From the NCBI RefSeq assembly GCF_017876115.1, contig NZ_JAGINO010000011.1, forward strand, positions 1 to 64,000: a stretch of 64,000 nt of DNA, given 5' to 3'. Every line of letters begins with the position of its first letter. The first letter of the stretch is position 1. Positions 37,360-46,828 of the stretch are shown here, in pieces. Position numbers and translations under genes: made by a program. The notes below the pieces were generated by a model. That model did no database searches, was not told where the DNA came from, and saw nothing but the letters and a program-made list of their open reading frames with translations. Origin of the DNA: Azospirillum picis (GTDB lineage: Bacteria > Pseudomonadota > Alphaproteobacteria > Azospirillales > Azospirillaceae).

Positions 37360-40300
37360 ATGTCGATCCCCCGTCGCCTCCTCCTGAAGACCACCGCCGC
37401 CGGCGGGGCGCTCGCCGCCTTCGCCGCCGGCTTCTCCGAAACCGGCCGCAAGCTCGTGAAGGGCGCCTGGGCCGGCGGGAAGCCGGAGAACGCGGTCTCC
37501 GGCAATGCGCCCAAGCCGGAGTTCCGCGTCGACCCGGCGAGCGGCGACATCGTGCCGACGCCGGGCCAGATCGTCGCCTACACCGGCTGCATCGGCTGCA
37601 CCACCCTGTGCGGGGTCCGGGTGCGGGTGGACACCGAGCGGAACCGGGTGCTGCGCGTGGCGGGCAATCCCTACACGCCGATGTCGACCGATCCCTTCCT
37701 GCCCTACGGCACCCCGGTGAAGGAGAGCTTCAAGGCGCTGTCCCGCTTCCAGGAGAAGGGCCTGAACGGCCGCTCGACCGCATGCGGGCGCGGCAACGCG
37801 GTGCTGGAGAACGTCACGTCGCCCTTCCGCGTCACCACGCCGTTGAAGCGCGTCGGCCCGCGCGGCTCGGGCCGGTGGGAGCCGATCCCCTTCGACCGGC
37901 TGGTCCGCGAGGTGTGCGACGGCGGCGACCTGTTCGGCGAAGGGCCGGTGGAGGGGCTCGCGGCCCTGCGCGACCTCAAGACCCCGATCGACCCGGCCGC
38001 GCCGGAACTCGGCCCCAGGGTCAACCAGGTGGCCCTGGTCACCGGCGTGCCCGACGGGCGGGAGTCGCTGGCGCAGCGCTTCTTCCAGCAGGCTTACGGC
38101 AGCATCAATTATGTCGGCCACGGTTCCTACTGCGGCGGTGCCTACCGCGCCGGCTCGGGGGCGGTGTTCGGCGACACCAAGAAGCAGCCGCACGCCAAGC
38201 CGGACATCGCCAACGCCGAGTTCGTGGTCTTCATCGGCACCGCCCCCTCCAATGCCGGCAACCCGTTCAAGCGGCAGGCGACCCTGGTCGCCAAGGCGCG
38301 CACCGACGGCGCCCTGCGCTACGTCGTCGTCGACCCGGTGCTGACCAACGCCCGGGCCGCGGCGGCGGGGGAGCGCGCCGGCTGGATCCCGATCCGTCCC
38401 GGCACCGACGGCGCCTTCGCCATGGGCATCATCCGATGGATGTTCGAGAACGACCGCATCGACGCGAAATACCTGTCCCAGCCCAATGGCAAGGCGGCGG
38501 AGGCGGCAGGGGAGGCCGGCTGGTGCAACGCCACCCACTTGGTCGTCGTGCAGGCGGGCCACCCGCGCGAGGGGCGCCTGCTGCGCGCCTCCGACATGGG
38601 TTGGGTGACTCTGGACGACAAGGAGCGCTACGGCGACCGGGACGCCTTCGTCGTCCTCGATCCCGCCACCGGCGCCCCGGCCGCCCATGATGCGGCGGCG
38701 GCGGCCACCCTGTTCCATGACGGCGGCGTACCGACGCCGGCCGGCGACCTCGCCGTGAAGACCGGCCTGACGCTGCTGCGCGAGGAGGCGATGCGGCTGG
38801 ACCTGGGGGCCTATGCGGACGCCTGCGGCGTGCCGGCAGACGTGATCGCCGGCTTGGCGCGCGAACTGACCAGCCACGGCAAGAAGGCGGCGGTGAACGC
38901 GCATGGCGGCATGATGTCGGGCAGTGGCTTCTACAACGCCTTCGCCGTCGTCACCATCAACACGCTGCTCGGCAACCTGAACTGGAAGGGCGGCACCATC
39001 GTCGGCGGCGGGCGCTTCCCGGAGGGCGGCGACGGGCCCCGCTACCGGCTCGCCGGCTTCCCCGGCCAGGTGAAGCCGGCGGGCATCCCGCTCGGCCGCA
39101 ACGTGCCCTACGAGAAGACGGCGGAGTTCAAGGCGGCGAAGCAGGCCGGCAGGGCCTATCCGGCCAAGGCGCCCTGGTACCCGACCGCTCCCGGCCTCAC
39201 CACGGAATGGATGTCCAGCGGCATCGCCGACGGCTACCCCTATCCGGTGAAGGCGCTGCTGCTGTGGAACGCCAACCCGGTCTACGGCATCCCCGGCGCC
39301 CACCGCTTCGCCCGGCACCTCGCCGACCCGAAAACGGTGCCCCTGGTCGTCGCCATCGACCCCTTCATCAACGAGAGCACGGCGCTCGCCGACTACATCG
39401 TGCCCGACACCGTGCTCTACGAGACCTGGGGCTGGACCTCCGCCTGGGGCGGGGTGCCGACCAAGATGACCACGGCGCGCTGGCCGGTGCTGGTGCCGCG
39501 CACCGACAAGCTGCCGGACGGCCAGCCTATCCAGCTGGAGCCGTTCCTGATCGCGCTGGCCGAGCGCCTCGGCCTGCCGGGTTTCGGCCCCGGCGCCATC
39601 GAGGATATGGACGGCAACCGGTATCCGCTGGAGACGGCGGAGGACTGGCACCTGCGCGCCGGCGCCAACGTCGCCTGGCTGGGCAAGCAGCCGGTGCCGG
39701 ATGCCGGCGACGAGGACATCGCCTTCTCCGGCGTCGGCCGCCTGCTTCCCGCCCTGAAGGCGACGCTGAAGCCGGAGGAATGGCGCAAGGTCGCCTTCAT
39801 CCTCGCCCGTGGCGGCCGCTACCAGAACCAGGCCGAAGGCTTCGAGGGCGACAGGGCGGCCCAGCGCTTCGCCAAACCGCTTCAGGTCTACAACGAGGCG
39901 GTCGGGACATCGAAGAGCAGCATCACCGGGCGGCGCTGGCCGGGGACGGCGTCCTGGATGCCCGCGGTCTTCGCCGACGGCACGCCCGTCGGCGACGTCC
40001 ACAAGCCGGAGGACTGGCCGTTCCAGCTCGTCAGTTCGAAATCGGTGCTGGTCAGCGCCTACACCATCGGGGCGACCCGGCTGCGCCACCTGCATCCGGA
40101 AAATCCGGTCGGCGTGAATGCCGAGGATGCCGGGCGGCTGGGCATCGAAACCGGCGACCGCATCCGCATCGCGACCCCCGGCGGTGCGGAACTGGCGACC
40201 GCCATCGTCCGCCACGGCGTCATGCCGGGCGTCCTGGCGGTCGAACATGGGTTCGGCCACAAGGAATACGGTGCCCGCGCCCATGTGATCGGCGACCGCC

Positions 40301-40464
40301 GCCAGCCCGAGGTGCCGGGAATCGCCGCCGGCGTCAACCTGAACGACCTCGGCCTCGCCGACCCGACGCGGCCGGGTGCCTCGGTCTGGGTCGATCCGGT
40401 GGCCGGGACCGCGGTGCGCCAGGGCATCCCGGCAAAGATCGAGCGGGTCGGTTCGCCCACGTAA
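37360..40464 (+). CDS. ttrA: Tetrathionate reductase catalytic molybdopterin subunit
   Basis: A 1034-residue periplasmic molybdo-enzyme. Tat signal SIPRRLLLKTTAAGGALAAFAAG. The N-terminal [4Fe-4S] ligands are Cys77, Cys80, Cys84 (CIGCTTLCG) and Cys142 (STACGRGN); the probable Mo ligand is Cys258 in GHGSYCGGAYRAGSG. Molybdopterin-guanine-dinucleotide regions follow, ending in the MopB-type C-terminal domain (GVNAEDAGRLGIETGDRIRIATPGG). Length is close to Salmonella TtrA (about 1020 residues), and TtrS/TtrR neighbours support tetrathionate; other sulfur or arsenic compounds reduced by related enzymes are not excluded. A GC-rich 7-bp stem (40469-40497) follows the stop without a T run. Confidence 0.85.
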   Translation: MSIPRRLLLKTTAAGGALAAFAAGFSETGRKLVKGAWAGGKPENAVSGNAPKPEFRVDPASGDIVPTPGQIVAYTGCIGCTTLCGVRVRVDTERNRVLRVAGNPYTPMSTDPFLPYGTPVKESFKALSRFQEKGLNGRSTACGRGNAVLENVTSPFRVTTPLKRVGPRGSGRWEPIPFDRLVREVCDGGDLFGEGPVEGLAALRDLKTPIDPAAPELGPRVNQVALVTGVPDGRESLAQRFFQQAYGSINYVGHGSYCGGAYRAGSGAVFGDTKKQPHAKPDIANAEFVVFIGTAPSNAGNPFKRQATLVAKARTDGALRYVVVDPVLTNARAAAAGERAGWIPIRPGTDGAFAMGIIRWMFENDRIDAKYLSQPNGKAAEAAGEAGWCNATHLVVVQAGHPREGRLLRASDMGWVTLDDKERYGDRDAFVVLDPATGAPAAHDAAAAATLFHDGGVPTPAGDLAVKTGLTLLREEAMRLDLGAYADACGVPADVIAGLARELTSHGKKAAVNAHGGMMSGSGFYNAFAVVTINTLLGNLNWKGGTIVGGGRFPEGGDGPRYRLAGFPGQVKPAGIPLGRNVPYEKTAEFKAAKQAGRAYPAKAPWYPTAPGLTTEWMSSGIADGYPYPVKALLLWNANPVYGIPGAHRFARHLADPKTVPLVVAIDPFINESTALADYIVPDTVLYETWGWTSAWGGVPTKMTTARWPVLVPRTDKLPDGQPIQLEPFLIALAERLGLPGFGPGAIEDMDGNRYPLETAEDWHLRAGANVAWLGKQPVPDAGDEDIAFSGVGRLLPALKATLKPEEWRKVAFILARGGRYQNQAEGFEGDRAAQRFAKPLQVYNEAVGTSKSSITGRRWPGTASWMPAVFADGTPVGDVHKPEDWPFQLVSSKSVLVSAYTIGATRLRHLHPENPVGVNAEDAGRLGIETGDRIRIATPGGAELATAIVRHGVMPGVLAVEHGFGHKEYGARAHVIGDRRQPEVPGIAAGVNLNDLGLADPTRPGASVWVDPVAGTAVRQGIPAKIERVGSPT

Positions 40465-41102
40465 GCCGGCGGGCCTTCTTCTCCGACGCTGGCCCGCTCG
40501 CCTGCCGGCTGCAAGGCATGTGGCCCTGGTCGGAAAGCGCCGCTGCACTGGACAGGAGAAAGTGCAATAATCCTGATCTCGGTTTCGGTTATGAGAGTTA
40601 TGAGAATAAACTCAATGCGTGTTGCATCGGCAGGCTGCCGCCGTGTGACGATCCGACTATGGCGGCCCATCCGCCGCGGCAACGGATAGTCCGTTTCGCC
40701 GAGTTCTCTTGCCGCGCATGACTTCGGCAGAGCCATGTCTCGGCCATCATCGTGGAAGTTCACGGCTGCCGGAGTGATCCGAAGGGTGGTTTATCGTTGA
40801 CGGAAAGCCATTGCATGTCGTTCGTCATGACTTGTGCTTTCATATCCTCTGCTTTCGATAATGATGCATTTAGTTGGCAATATTATTTCCTTGAGCGCGA
40901 CATGGAAGTTCTTGAGGAGTGTCCGCGGCGCGGATTGACAGAGTGGCGCGATTGGTTTCTGATGGCTTCATGGCTGCACCTGGACCCATGACGGCATCGA
41001 TCGCCCCGGAGTTGGAACGCGCCGCCACCGGCGTCGCCGCCACGCTTCCGGCGCCTTGCTCTCCATCGGCCCACCCGCCGCAGTGACCGCCCCAGGGATC
41101 CC
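40465..41102. other. 638-bp gap with low-GC segment
   Basis: After a GC-rich start, about 40555-40990 is clearly poorer in GC than the rest of the window. It contains a perfect tandem 9-mer GTTATGAGA (40588-40596 and 40597-40605). One open frame of 79 codons (GTG 40752 to 40991) lacks a ribosome-binding site and recognisable motifs, so it is not called. No transposase or integrase remnant is recognisable. Promoter elements for the downstream kinase should lie here but none is convincing. Confidence 0.5.
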
Positions 41103-44100
41103 GTGACCGCAAATTCCAATCTGGCCTTCCTGAACGGTCCTGGCGAAATGGCCGCCCTGATCCGGGCGAAGAACTGGGCGGAAACGCCGTTCGGGCCGAT
41201 CGAAGGCTGGTCCACGGCGTTGCGCTCGGCCGTGGGAATCTGCCTCGGCTCGCGCTTCCCCATCGTGCTCTATTGGGGACCGACACGGGCCCTGATCTAC
41301 AACGATGCCTGGAGCCCGGTGCCGGGCAACAAGCACCCCTGGGCTCTCGGGCGGCCCGGCTGGGAGGTCTGGGCGGAGATCTGGGACATCATCGGCCCGA
41401 TGTTCGACCATGTGATGACCACCGGGGAGGCGACCTGGTCCGACGACCAGCTCCTGCCGCTCAACCGCTACGGCTATGTCGAGGAGTGCTACTTCTACTA
41501 CAGCTACAGCCCGGTGCGCGGGGAGGACGGTGCCGTCGAGGGCATCTTCACCGCCGTCACCGAAACCACCCAGCGCGTGCTGGCCGAGCGGCGCGAGCGC
41601 CTGCTGCGCGGGGTTTCGGAAGCGACGTCGCGGACCCGCTCCGCCTCCGAGGCCTGCGAGGCGGCGCTCCGCTGCCTGGCAACCCTGCCGGAGGAATCGC
41701 CCTTCTCGCTGGCCTACCTGCGTGACCCGTCGAGCGGGACCCTGCATCTGGTCGCCCGCGAGGGGCTGCCGCCCGCCGAGGATCTGGCGCCCGACCGGGT
41801 AATGCACGAAGGCAACCCGTCGCCCTGGCCCTTTGAAAAGGCGCTGGCGTCGGGGGGAACGGTGACGGTGGAGGGGCTGGCGCTCCGCCATGCCGGCCGT
41901 CTGCCGGGGACGCCCTGGCCGGAGGAGGTGGAGCAGGCGCTCGTCGTGCCGATCCTCGGCGCCCGTGCCGATGCGCCGCACGGCTTCCTGGTCACCGGCA
42001 TCAGCCCGCGCCGGCGGATCGACGCCGCCTACGTCACCCTGTTCGAGCGCGCCGCCGGCCACATCTCCGCCGCGATCATGAACGCCGCGGCCTATGAGGA
42101 GGAGCGCCGCCGCGCCGAGATGCTGGCGGAGCTCGACCGCGCCAAGACGGCCTTCTTTTCCAACGCCAGCCACGAGTTCCGCACGCCGCTGACCCTGATG
42201 CTCGGGCCGGTGGAGGACATGCTGCAGCGGGCCGCGGCGGAAGAAGGGGCGGAGGACGGGGCGACGGTCCAGGTCGAGCGCGGGGCGCTCGACCTTGTCT
42301 ACCGCAACGGGCAGCGTCTGCTGCGTCTGGTCAATGCGCTGCTCGACGTAGCCCGCATCGAGGCAGGGCGCATGAAGGCCCGTTTCGAGCCGGTCGATCT
42401 GGCGGCCTTCACCGCCGACCTGGCCAGCAGCTTCCGATCCGCCATGGAGCGGGCTGGCCTGGATTACCGCATCGACTGCCCGCCGTTGCCGGAACCGGTC
42501 TGGATCGACCGCGACCTGTGGGAGAAGATCGTCCTCAACCTGGTGTCCAACGCCTTCAAATTTACCTTGAGCGGCGGCGTCACGGTGGCGGTCCGGCCCT
42601 CCGACGCGGGGGCCGTGCTGACGGTGACGGACACCGGCGTCGGCATCCCGGCCGAGGAACAGCACCGCGTGTTCGACCGCTTCCACCGCATCGAAGGCCA
42701 GCGTGGGCGGACCCATGAGGGTACCGGCATCGGCTTGGCCCTGGTGAAGGACCTCATCCAGTTGCATGGCGGTGCCGTCTCCCTCGAAAGCCGGGTGGGC
42801 CATGGCACCAGCCTGACCGTCACGCTTCCCTTCGGCGACGCGCATGTTCCCGCCGGGGACCGTAGCGCGGAGCCGCCGATGGCCTCCACGGCGACCCGTG
42901 CCGACGCGTTCGTCGCCGAGGCCCTGCAATGGCTGCCCCAGGAGCCGCGGAGCGACGCCCCGCCGCCGGCCTGCGGGGCCCCCGGCACTCCCGGCGGCCC
43001 CGTGCCCGAGCGGACCCGGACTGCGGCCGTCCTGCTGGCCGACGACAACACCGACATGCGGACCTATGTCGAGCGGCTGCTGACCGCCGCCGGCTACCGG
43101 GTCGAGGCGGTGGCCGACGGTGCTGCCGCGGTGGAGCGGGCGCGGGCGGCGCCTCCGGACCTCGTGCTGTCCGACGTGATGATGCCGCGCCTGGATGGCT
43201 TCGGCGTGATCGCCGCTCTGCGCGGGCACCCGGACACCAGGGACCTGCCGATCATCCTGCTGTCGGCGCGGGCCGGCGAGGAATCGGCGATCGAAGGGTT
43301 GCAGGCCGGGGCGGACGACTATCTGGTCAAACCCTTCAGTGCCCGCGAGCTGCTGGCCCGCGTCGAAGGGGCGCTGCGACTGTCGGACCTGCGCCGCGAA
43401 ACGGCCGAGCGGCTTCGCCAGGCCAACGAGGCGCTGGAGCGCCGCGTCGAGGAGCGCACCCGCGAGCGCGACCGCTTCTGGCGGCTGTCGCGCGATCCGT
43501 TCGTCGTCGCCGACGCGGACGGACGCTGGGTCAGTGCGAGCCCGGCCTGGACGGATATCCTCGGCTGGACGGATGCGGAGCTGCTCGGCCGGACGTCGGA
43601 GTGGATGGAGCACCCCGACGATCGCGAAAAGACCCGTGCCGAGGTGCGCAAGCTGGCCGGCGGCGGCAACACGCTGCGCTTCGAGAACCGGTTCCGCTCG
43701 CGGGATGGCCAGTACCGCAGCTTTGCCTGGACGGCCACCCCGGCGGATGGCCTGATGTTCTGCGTGGCGCGCGACGTGACCGACGAACGGGCGCAGACCG
43801 AGATGCTCCGGAAGACCGAGGAGCAGCTCCGGCAATCGCAGAAGATGGAGGCGGTGGGCCAGCTTACCGGCGGCATGGCGCACGACTTCAACAACCTGCT
43901 CCAGGCCATGTCGAGCTGCCTTCAGCTCGTCGGCCGGCGCGCCGGCCATGTCGCGGGGGTGGAGCCCGTGCTCGACGCCGGACGCCAGGCGGTCGACCGC
44001 GGCGCCAGCCTGATCCGCCAGTTGATGGCCTTTTCCCGCCGCCAGAGCCTGCAGCCGGAGGCGTTCGATGCCCGCGACCGGCTGCTCGGGATGCGCCTGC

Positions 44101-44942
44101 TCCTCGACCGCGCGCTGCGCGCCGACATCCGGCTGGAGTTCAGGCTCCAGGCCGGACTGTGGCCGGTGATGGCCGATCCGGTCCAGTTCGACCTCGCGGT
44201 TCTGAACCTCGCGACCAATGCCCGCGACGCCGTCAGGGCGGACGGCGAGGTGGTGATCGGCGCGGCGAACGTCGAGCTTCGGGGAAGCCACGGGCTGACC
44301 GGGCGGTTCCTCCGGGTGTGGGTGCACGACACCGGCCACGGCATCCCGCCCGAGGCGGTTGGCCGCGTGTTCGAACCCTTCTACACCACCAAGGCGGTGG
44401 GGCAGGGGACCGGGCTCGGGCTGGCGCAGGTGTACGGTTTCTGCCGCCAGTCCGGCGGCACCGCGACGGTGGAGAGCGCGGTGGGGCAGGGCACCACCGT
44501 GTCCCTGCTGCTGCCCTGCGCCGACGCGGCGGCGGTGGCGAGTTCCCGCGCCGCCCGCCCGGCGTTGCCGTCAGGCGGCGGCGCCCATGTGCTGCTGGTC
44601 GAGGACGATCCGGTGGTGGCGCCGGTGGTGACCGCGGCGCTGGAGGATCTCGGCTACCGGGTGACACGTGCCGCCTCCGGCGAGGAGGCGCTGCGCCGGC
44701 TGGAGGAGGGGGCGGTCGACCTGCTGTTCAGCGACGTGGTCATGCCGGGGACCATCAACGGCATCTCCCTGGCGCGGGAGGCACGGCGGCGCTGGCCGTC
44801 GCTGGGCGTCCTTCTGACCACCGGCTACAGCGAGGATCTGGCGGCGGTGGACTCCCTGCGGGTGTTGTCCAAGCCCTATCCCATCGAGGATCTGGCGCGC
44901 GCCATCCAGGAGGAGCTGGACGAGGCGCGGCGCCGGTCCTGA
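41103..44942 (+). CDS. Hybrid sensor kinase with two kinase cores and two receivers
   Basis: 1279 residues from GTG 41103, soluble by appearance. Order: PAS-like N-terminus (about 10-155, WAETPFGPIEGWSTALRSAV), GAF (about 165-330), HisKA/HATPase 1 with His357 (FFSNASHEFRTPLTLMLGP), receiver 1 with Asp691 (DLVLSDVMMPRLDGFG), coiled coil, PAS (about 790-900), HisKA/HATPase 2 with His927 (TGGMAHDFNNLLQAM), and C-terminal receiver 2 with Asp1211 (DLLFSDVVMPG). Both kinase cores keep their H-box, N-box and GLGL-type G-boxes and both receivers keep Lys, so a His-Asp-His-Asp relay within one chain is possible. No partner regulator is adjacent. The 44942 end precedes the second tRNA-Gln. Confidence 0.88.
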   Translation: MTANSNLAFLNGPGEMAALIRAKNWAETPFGPIEGWSTALRSAVGICLGSRFPIVLYWGPTRALIYNDAWSPVPGNKHPWALGRPGWEVWAEIWDIIGPMFDHVMTTGEATWSDDQLLPLNRYGYVEECYFYYSYSPVRGEDGAVEGIFTAVTETTQRVLAERRERLLRGVSEATSRTRSASEACEAALRCLATLPEESPFSLAYLRDPSSGTLHLVAREGLPPAEDLAPDRVMHEGNPSPWPFEKALASGGTVTVEGLALRHAGRLPGTPWPEEVEQALVVPILGARADAPHGFLVTGISPRRRIDAAYVTLFERAAGHISAAIMNAAAYEEERRRAEMLAELDRAKTAFFSNASHEFRTPLTLMLGPVEDMLQRAAAEEGAEDGATVQVERGALDLVYRNGQRLLRLVNALLDVARIEAGRMKARFEPVDLAAFTADLASSFRSAMERAGLDYRIDCPPLPEPVWIDRDLWEKIVLNLVSNAFKFTLSGGVTVAVRPSDAGAVLTVTDTGVGIPAEEQHRVFDRFHRIEGQRGRTHEGTGIGLALVKDLIQLHGGAVSLESRVGHGTSLTVTLPFGDAHVPAGDRSAEPPMASTATRADAFVAEALQWLPQEPRSDAPPPACGAPGTPGGPVPERTRTAAVLLADDNTDMRTYVERLLTAAGYRVEAVADGAAAVERARAAPPDLVLSDVMMPRLDGFGVIAALRGHPDTRDLPIILLSARAGEESAIEGLQAGADDYLVKPFSARELLARVEGALRLSDLRRETAERLRQANEALERRVEERTRERDRFWRLSRDPFVVADADGRWVSASPAWTDILGWTDAELLGRTSEWMEHPDDREKTRAEVRKLAGGGNTLRFENRFRSRDGQYRSFAWTATPADGLMFCVARDVTDERAQTEMLRKTEEQLRQSQKMEAVGQLTGGMAHDFNNLLQAMSSCLQLVGRRAGHVAGVEPVLDAGRQAVDRGASLIRQLMAFSRRQSLQPEAFDARDRLLGMRLLLDRALRADIRLEFRLQAGLWPVMADPVQFDLAVLNLATNARDAVRADGEVVIGAANVELRGSHGLTGRFLRVWVHDTGHGIPPEAVGRVFEPFYTTKAVGQGTGLGLAQVYGFCRQSGGTATVESAVGQGTTVSLLLPCADAAAVASSRAARPALPSGGGAHVLLVEDDPVVAPVVTAALEDLGYRVTRAASGEEALRRLEEGAVDLLFSDVVMPGTINGISLAREARRRWPSLGVLLTTGYSEDLAAVDSLRVLSKPYPIEDLARAIQEELDEARRRS

Positions 44943-45126
44943 GCCGGCCTGCGCCGGCAGGGGCGGGGAGCCAGCGCAATCGGCCGCATCGGGCAGCGGA
45001 AACGGCGGCTCAAACAGGGCGCTTGACGCCGCCGCCGATTTGGTCCAAAACCATCGCCCGCGCCGGACACCGGCGCGCTGCCCCGGCAAGCTGCGGTCCG
45101 CGAGACCGGCTTTCCCGGCGACGGTC

Positions 45127-45200
45127 TGGGGGATCGTCTAGCGGTAGGACAGCGGACTCTGACTCCGCCAGCCTAGGTTCGAATCCTAGTCCCCCAACCA
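45127..45200 (+). tRNA. tRNA-Gln (anticodon CTG), copy 2
   Basis: Identical in all 74 bases, including CCA, to the copy at 17353. Identity continues weakly on both sides: the eight bases before (GACGGTC plus context) and about 28 bases after differ at only three or four positions. Same acceptor, D, anticodon (loop CTCTGAC) and T arms. Promoter is weak: TTGACG at 45023-45028 with no good -10. Confidence 0.96.
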
Positions 45201-45337
45201 ACTCTCAAGACTTCCCTTTGGAAACAGCGTTCCGGCTTCACCGCCCCCGGCACTCGGCAGGGGTTGATGCCTCGCGACGCCGGACAGCTTTCCCTTGAAG
45301 CCTTCCGCCTTCCCCTTCCACCGCATGGCGGCGGCCT

Positions 45338-45811
45338 TCAAAGCCGGCCTTCGGCCAGCAGCTCGCGGGTACGCCTGAGCGTCGACAGGAGCGCGGCCTT
45401 GTAGCCCTGGTCGCTGTCGAACCGTGCCTGTTCGGCCCGCTCCTCCGGGCCGTCCGGTTCCGTGTCGCGCAGGCCGAGATGGCAGTAGAACCTGAGCCGG
45501 AGTTCGCCCGCCTCGTCCTCGAACAGCTCGTTGACGATCGCCCCCTCGCGCGGGCCGCTGGCCTGGAAGAAGGTGACCTTGCGCTGCGGTTCCAGCGTGA
45601 TGATCTCGCGCAGGTCGATGCCGGCGATGGTGGCGTCACGCACGAAATGGGTTGCGCTCTCTTCCACGACGTCGCAGCGGGTGCAGAGACCGGCCGGCAG
45701 GAACGGGCGGGCGTCGCGGGCCTTCAGGACCAGGCCCCGCCAGACCTCGTCGCGGGTCAGCCTGGGCTCGCCGGCCGGGTTTACCGGCACGGTGGCGGTC
45801 GAGTGGATCAT
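45338..45811 (-). CDS. DUF1857 (AtaL-like) family protein
   Basis: A 157-residue cytoplasmic protein resembling the DUF1857/AtaL-like SRPBCC group, a helix-grip fold with a hydrophobic pocket. Recognisable: LTRDEVWRGLVLKARDARPFLPAGLCTRCDVVEES, FVRDATIAGIDLREIITLEPQRKVTFFQASGPREGAIVNELFEDE. No enzyme activity is established for the family. It follows the NAD(P)-binding protein gene on the same strand with a 56-base gap, so the two are probably co-transcribed and under the divergent LysR protein. Start ATG 45811; the reading frame upstream is not coding. Confidence 0.72.
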   Translation of the reverse strand: MIHSTATVPVNPAGEPRLTRDEVWRGLVLKARDARPFLPAGLCTRCDVVEESATHFVRDATIAGIDLREIITLEPQRKVTFFQASGPREGAIVNELFEDEAGELRLRFYCHLGLRDTEPDGPEERAEQARFDSDQGYKAALLSTLRRTRELLAEGRL

Positions 45812-45867
45812 GGCGAAACTCCTCGCTGGATGTGTGCTCAGGCGGCGTTTGCTCAGGCGGCACATGG

Positions 45868-46734
45868 TCAGGCGGCGGCGATCGCGGCGGCGAAGCTGCG
45901 GTAGCTGTGCAGCGGGCGCCCCAGGATCCCGGTCAGGCGCGCGACGTCGCCGGGCTCGGGGATCATGCCGTCGCTGACATAGCGTTCGGCCATCAGGCGC
46001 ATCTCGTACGCCGTCCACTTCGGCATGAAGGTCGCCATGGTCCGCTCGAACCCGCCGGGATCGTCGCCGCCATACACCACGTCGCGGCCCAGCAGGTCGG
46101 ACCAGATCGCGGCCAGTTGCGGACCGGTCAGCGTGTCGGGGCCGACCAGGTTGATGGTCTCCACCGGCAGCCTGCCCGGCGCCCGGTCGCGGCGGACCAG
46201 CTCGATGGCCGCGACCTCGGCGATGTCCCGCGCATCGACCATGGCAACGCCCTTGCTGCCGATCGGCATCGGGTAGACGCCATGCTCCATGATCACGTCC
46301 TTGATCATCACCTCGTTGTCGATGAAGTAGGACGGACGCAGGATGGTGGCGCTGAACCCCATCTGGTCGAGCATGCGCTCCGCGCCGAACTTCACGGCGA
46401 AATGCGGAACGTTCACCGCGCGGTCGGCTTCGAACACCGACTGGTAGACCACGCGCTCGACACCGGCTTCGCGGGCGACGTTCAGCGTGATGATCGCCTG
46501 GGTGAATTCATCGCCGGTGACGGCGTTCAGCAGGAACAGGGTGCGGACGCCGCGGAAGGCATCGCGCAACGCATCGATGTCCAGCATGTCGCCACGGGCG
46601 ACCTCCACGCCTGCGGGAAAGCCGGCTTTCGACGGGTCGCGGGTCAGAACGCGCACCGCCGCGCCGCGCTTGACGAGCTGGTCGACGACATGGCGGCCGA
46701 CGCGGCCGGTGGCTCCGGTAACGAGGATTGTCAT
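45868..46734 (-). CDS. NmrA-like NAD(P)-binding protein (atypical SDR)
   Basis: A 288-residue Rossmann protein. N-terminal MTILVTGATGRVGRHVVDQL is the NAD(P) loop GxxGxxG; RVLTRDPSK indicates NADP preference; ERVVYQSVFEAD and AERMLDQMGFSATILRPSYFIDN follow. The YxxxK pair of classical SDRs is not present in a recognisable form, in keeping with NmrA/QOR2-type members that act as redox sensors or quinone reductases. Divergent from a LysR gene across 94 bases, the common arrangement for an inducible oxidoreductase. Confidence 0.8.
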   Translation of the reverse strand: MTILVTGATGRVGRHVVDQLVKRGAAVRVLTRDPSKAGFPAGVEVARGDMLDIDALRDAFRGVRTLFLLNAVTGDEFTQAIITLNVAREAGVERVVYQSVFEADRAVNVPHFAVKFGAERMLDQMGFSATILRPSYFIDNEVMIKDVIMEHGVYPMPIGSKGVAMVDARDIAEVAAIELVRRDRAPGRLPVETINLVGPDTLTGPQLAAIWSDLLGRDVVYGGDDPGGFERTMATFMPKWTAYEMRLMAERYVSDGMIPEPGDVARLTGILGRPLHSYRSFAAAIAAA

Positions 46735-46828
46735 GGGATCGCTCCGTTTTTCGGGGTTCAGAAGACAACCCTGAAGTTAGCGATCCACAGCGATACCGAT
46801 AGGCGCTATATTTGGACGGACTGTCTCA

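Noticed and set aside
40469..40497. Terminator after ttrA
   Set aside because: 7-bp stem GCGGGCC/GGCCCGC with a 15-base loop and no T run.
36076..40548. A 1490-codon open frame on the minus strand
   Set aside because: It runs antisense to ttrB, ttrC and ttrA, whose conserved cofactor motifs are clear. Its translation is Gly/Arg/Gln/His-rich low-complexity sequence, typical of reading GC-rich genes backwards.
40752..40991. A 79-codon open frame in the low-GC gap (GTG start)
   Set aside because: No ribosome-binding site, no recognisable motif; retained only as a description of the gap.
40968..44339. An 1123-codon minus-strand open frame
   Set aside because: Antisense to the hybrid kinase with the same skewed composition; no motif, no ribosome-binding site.
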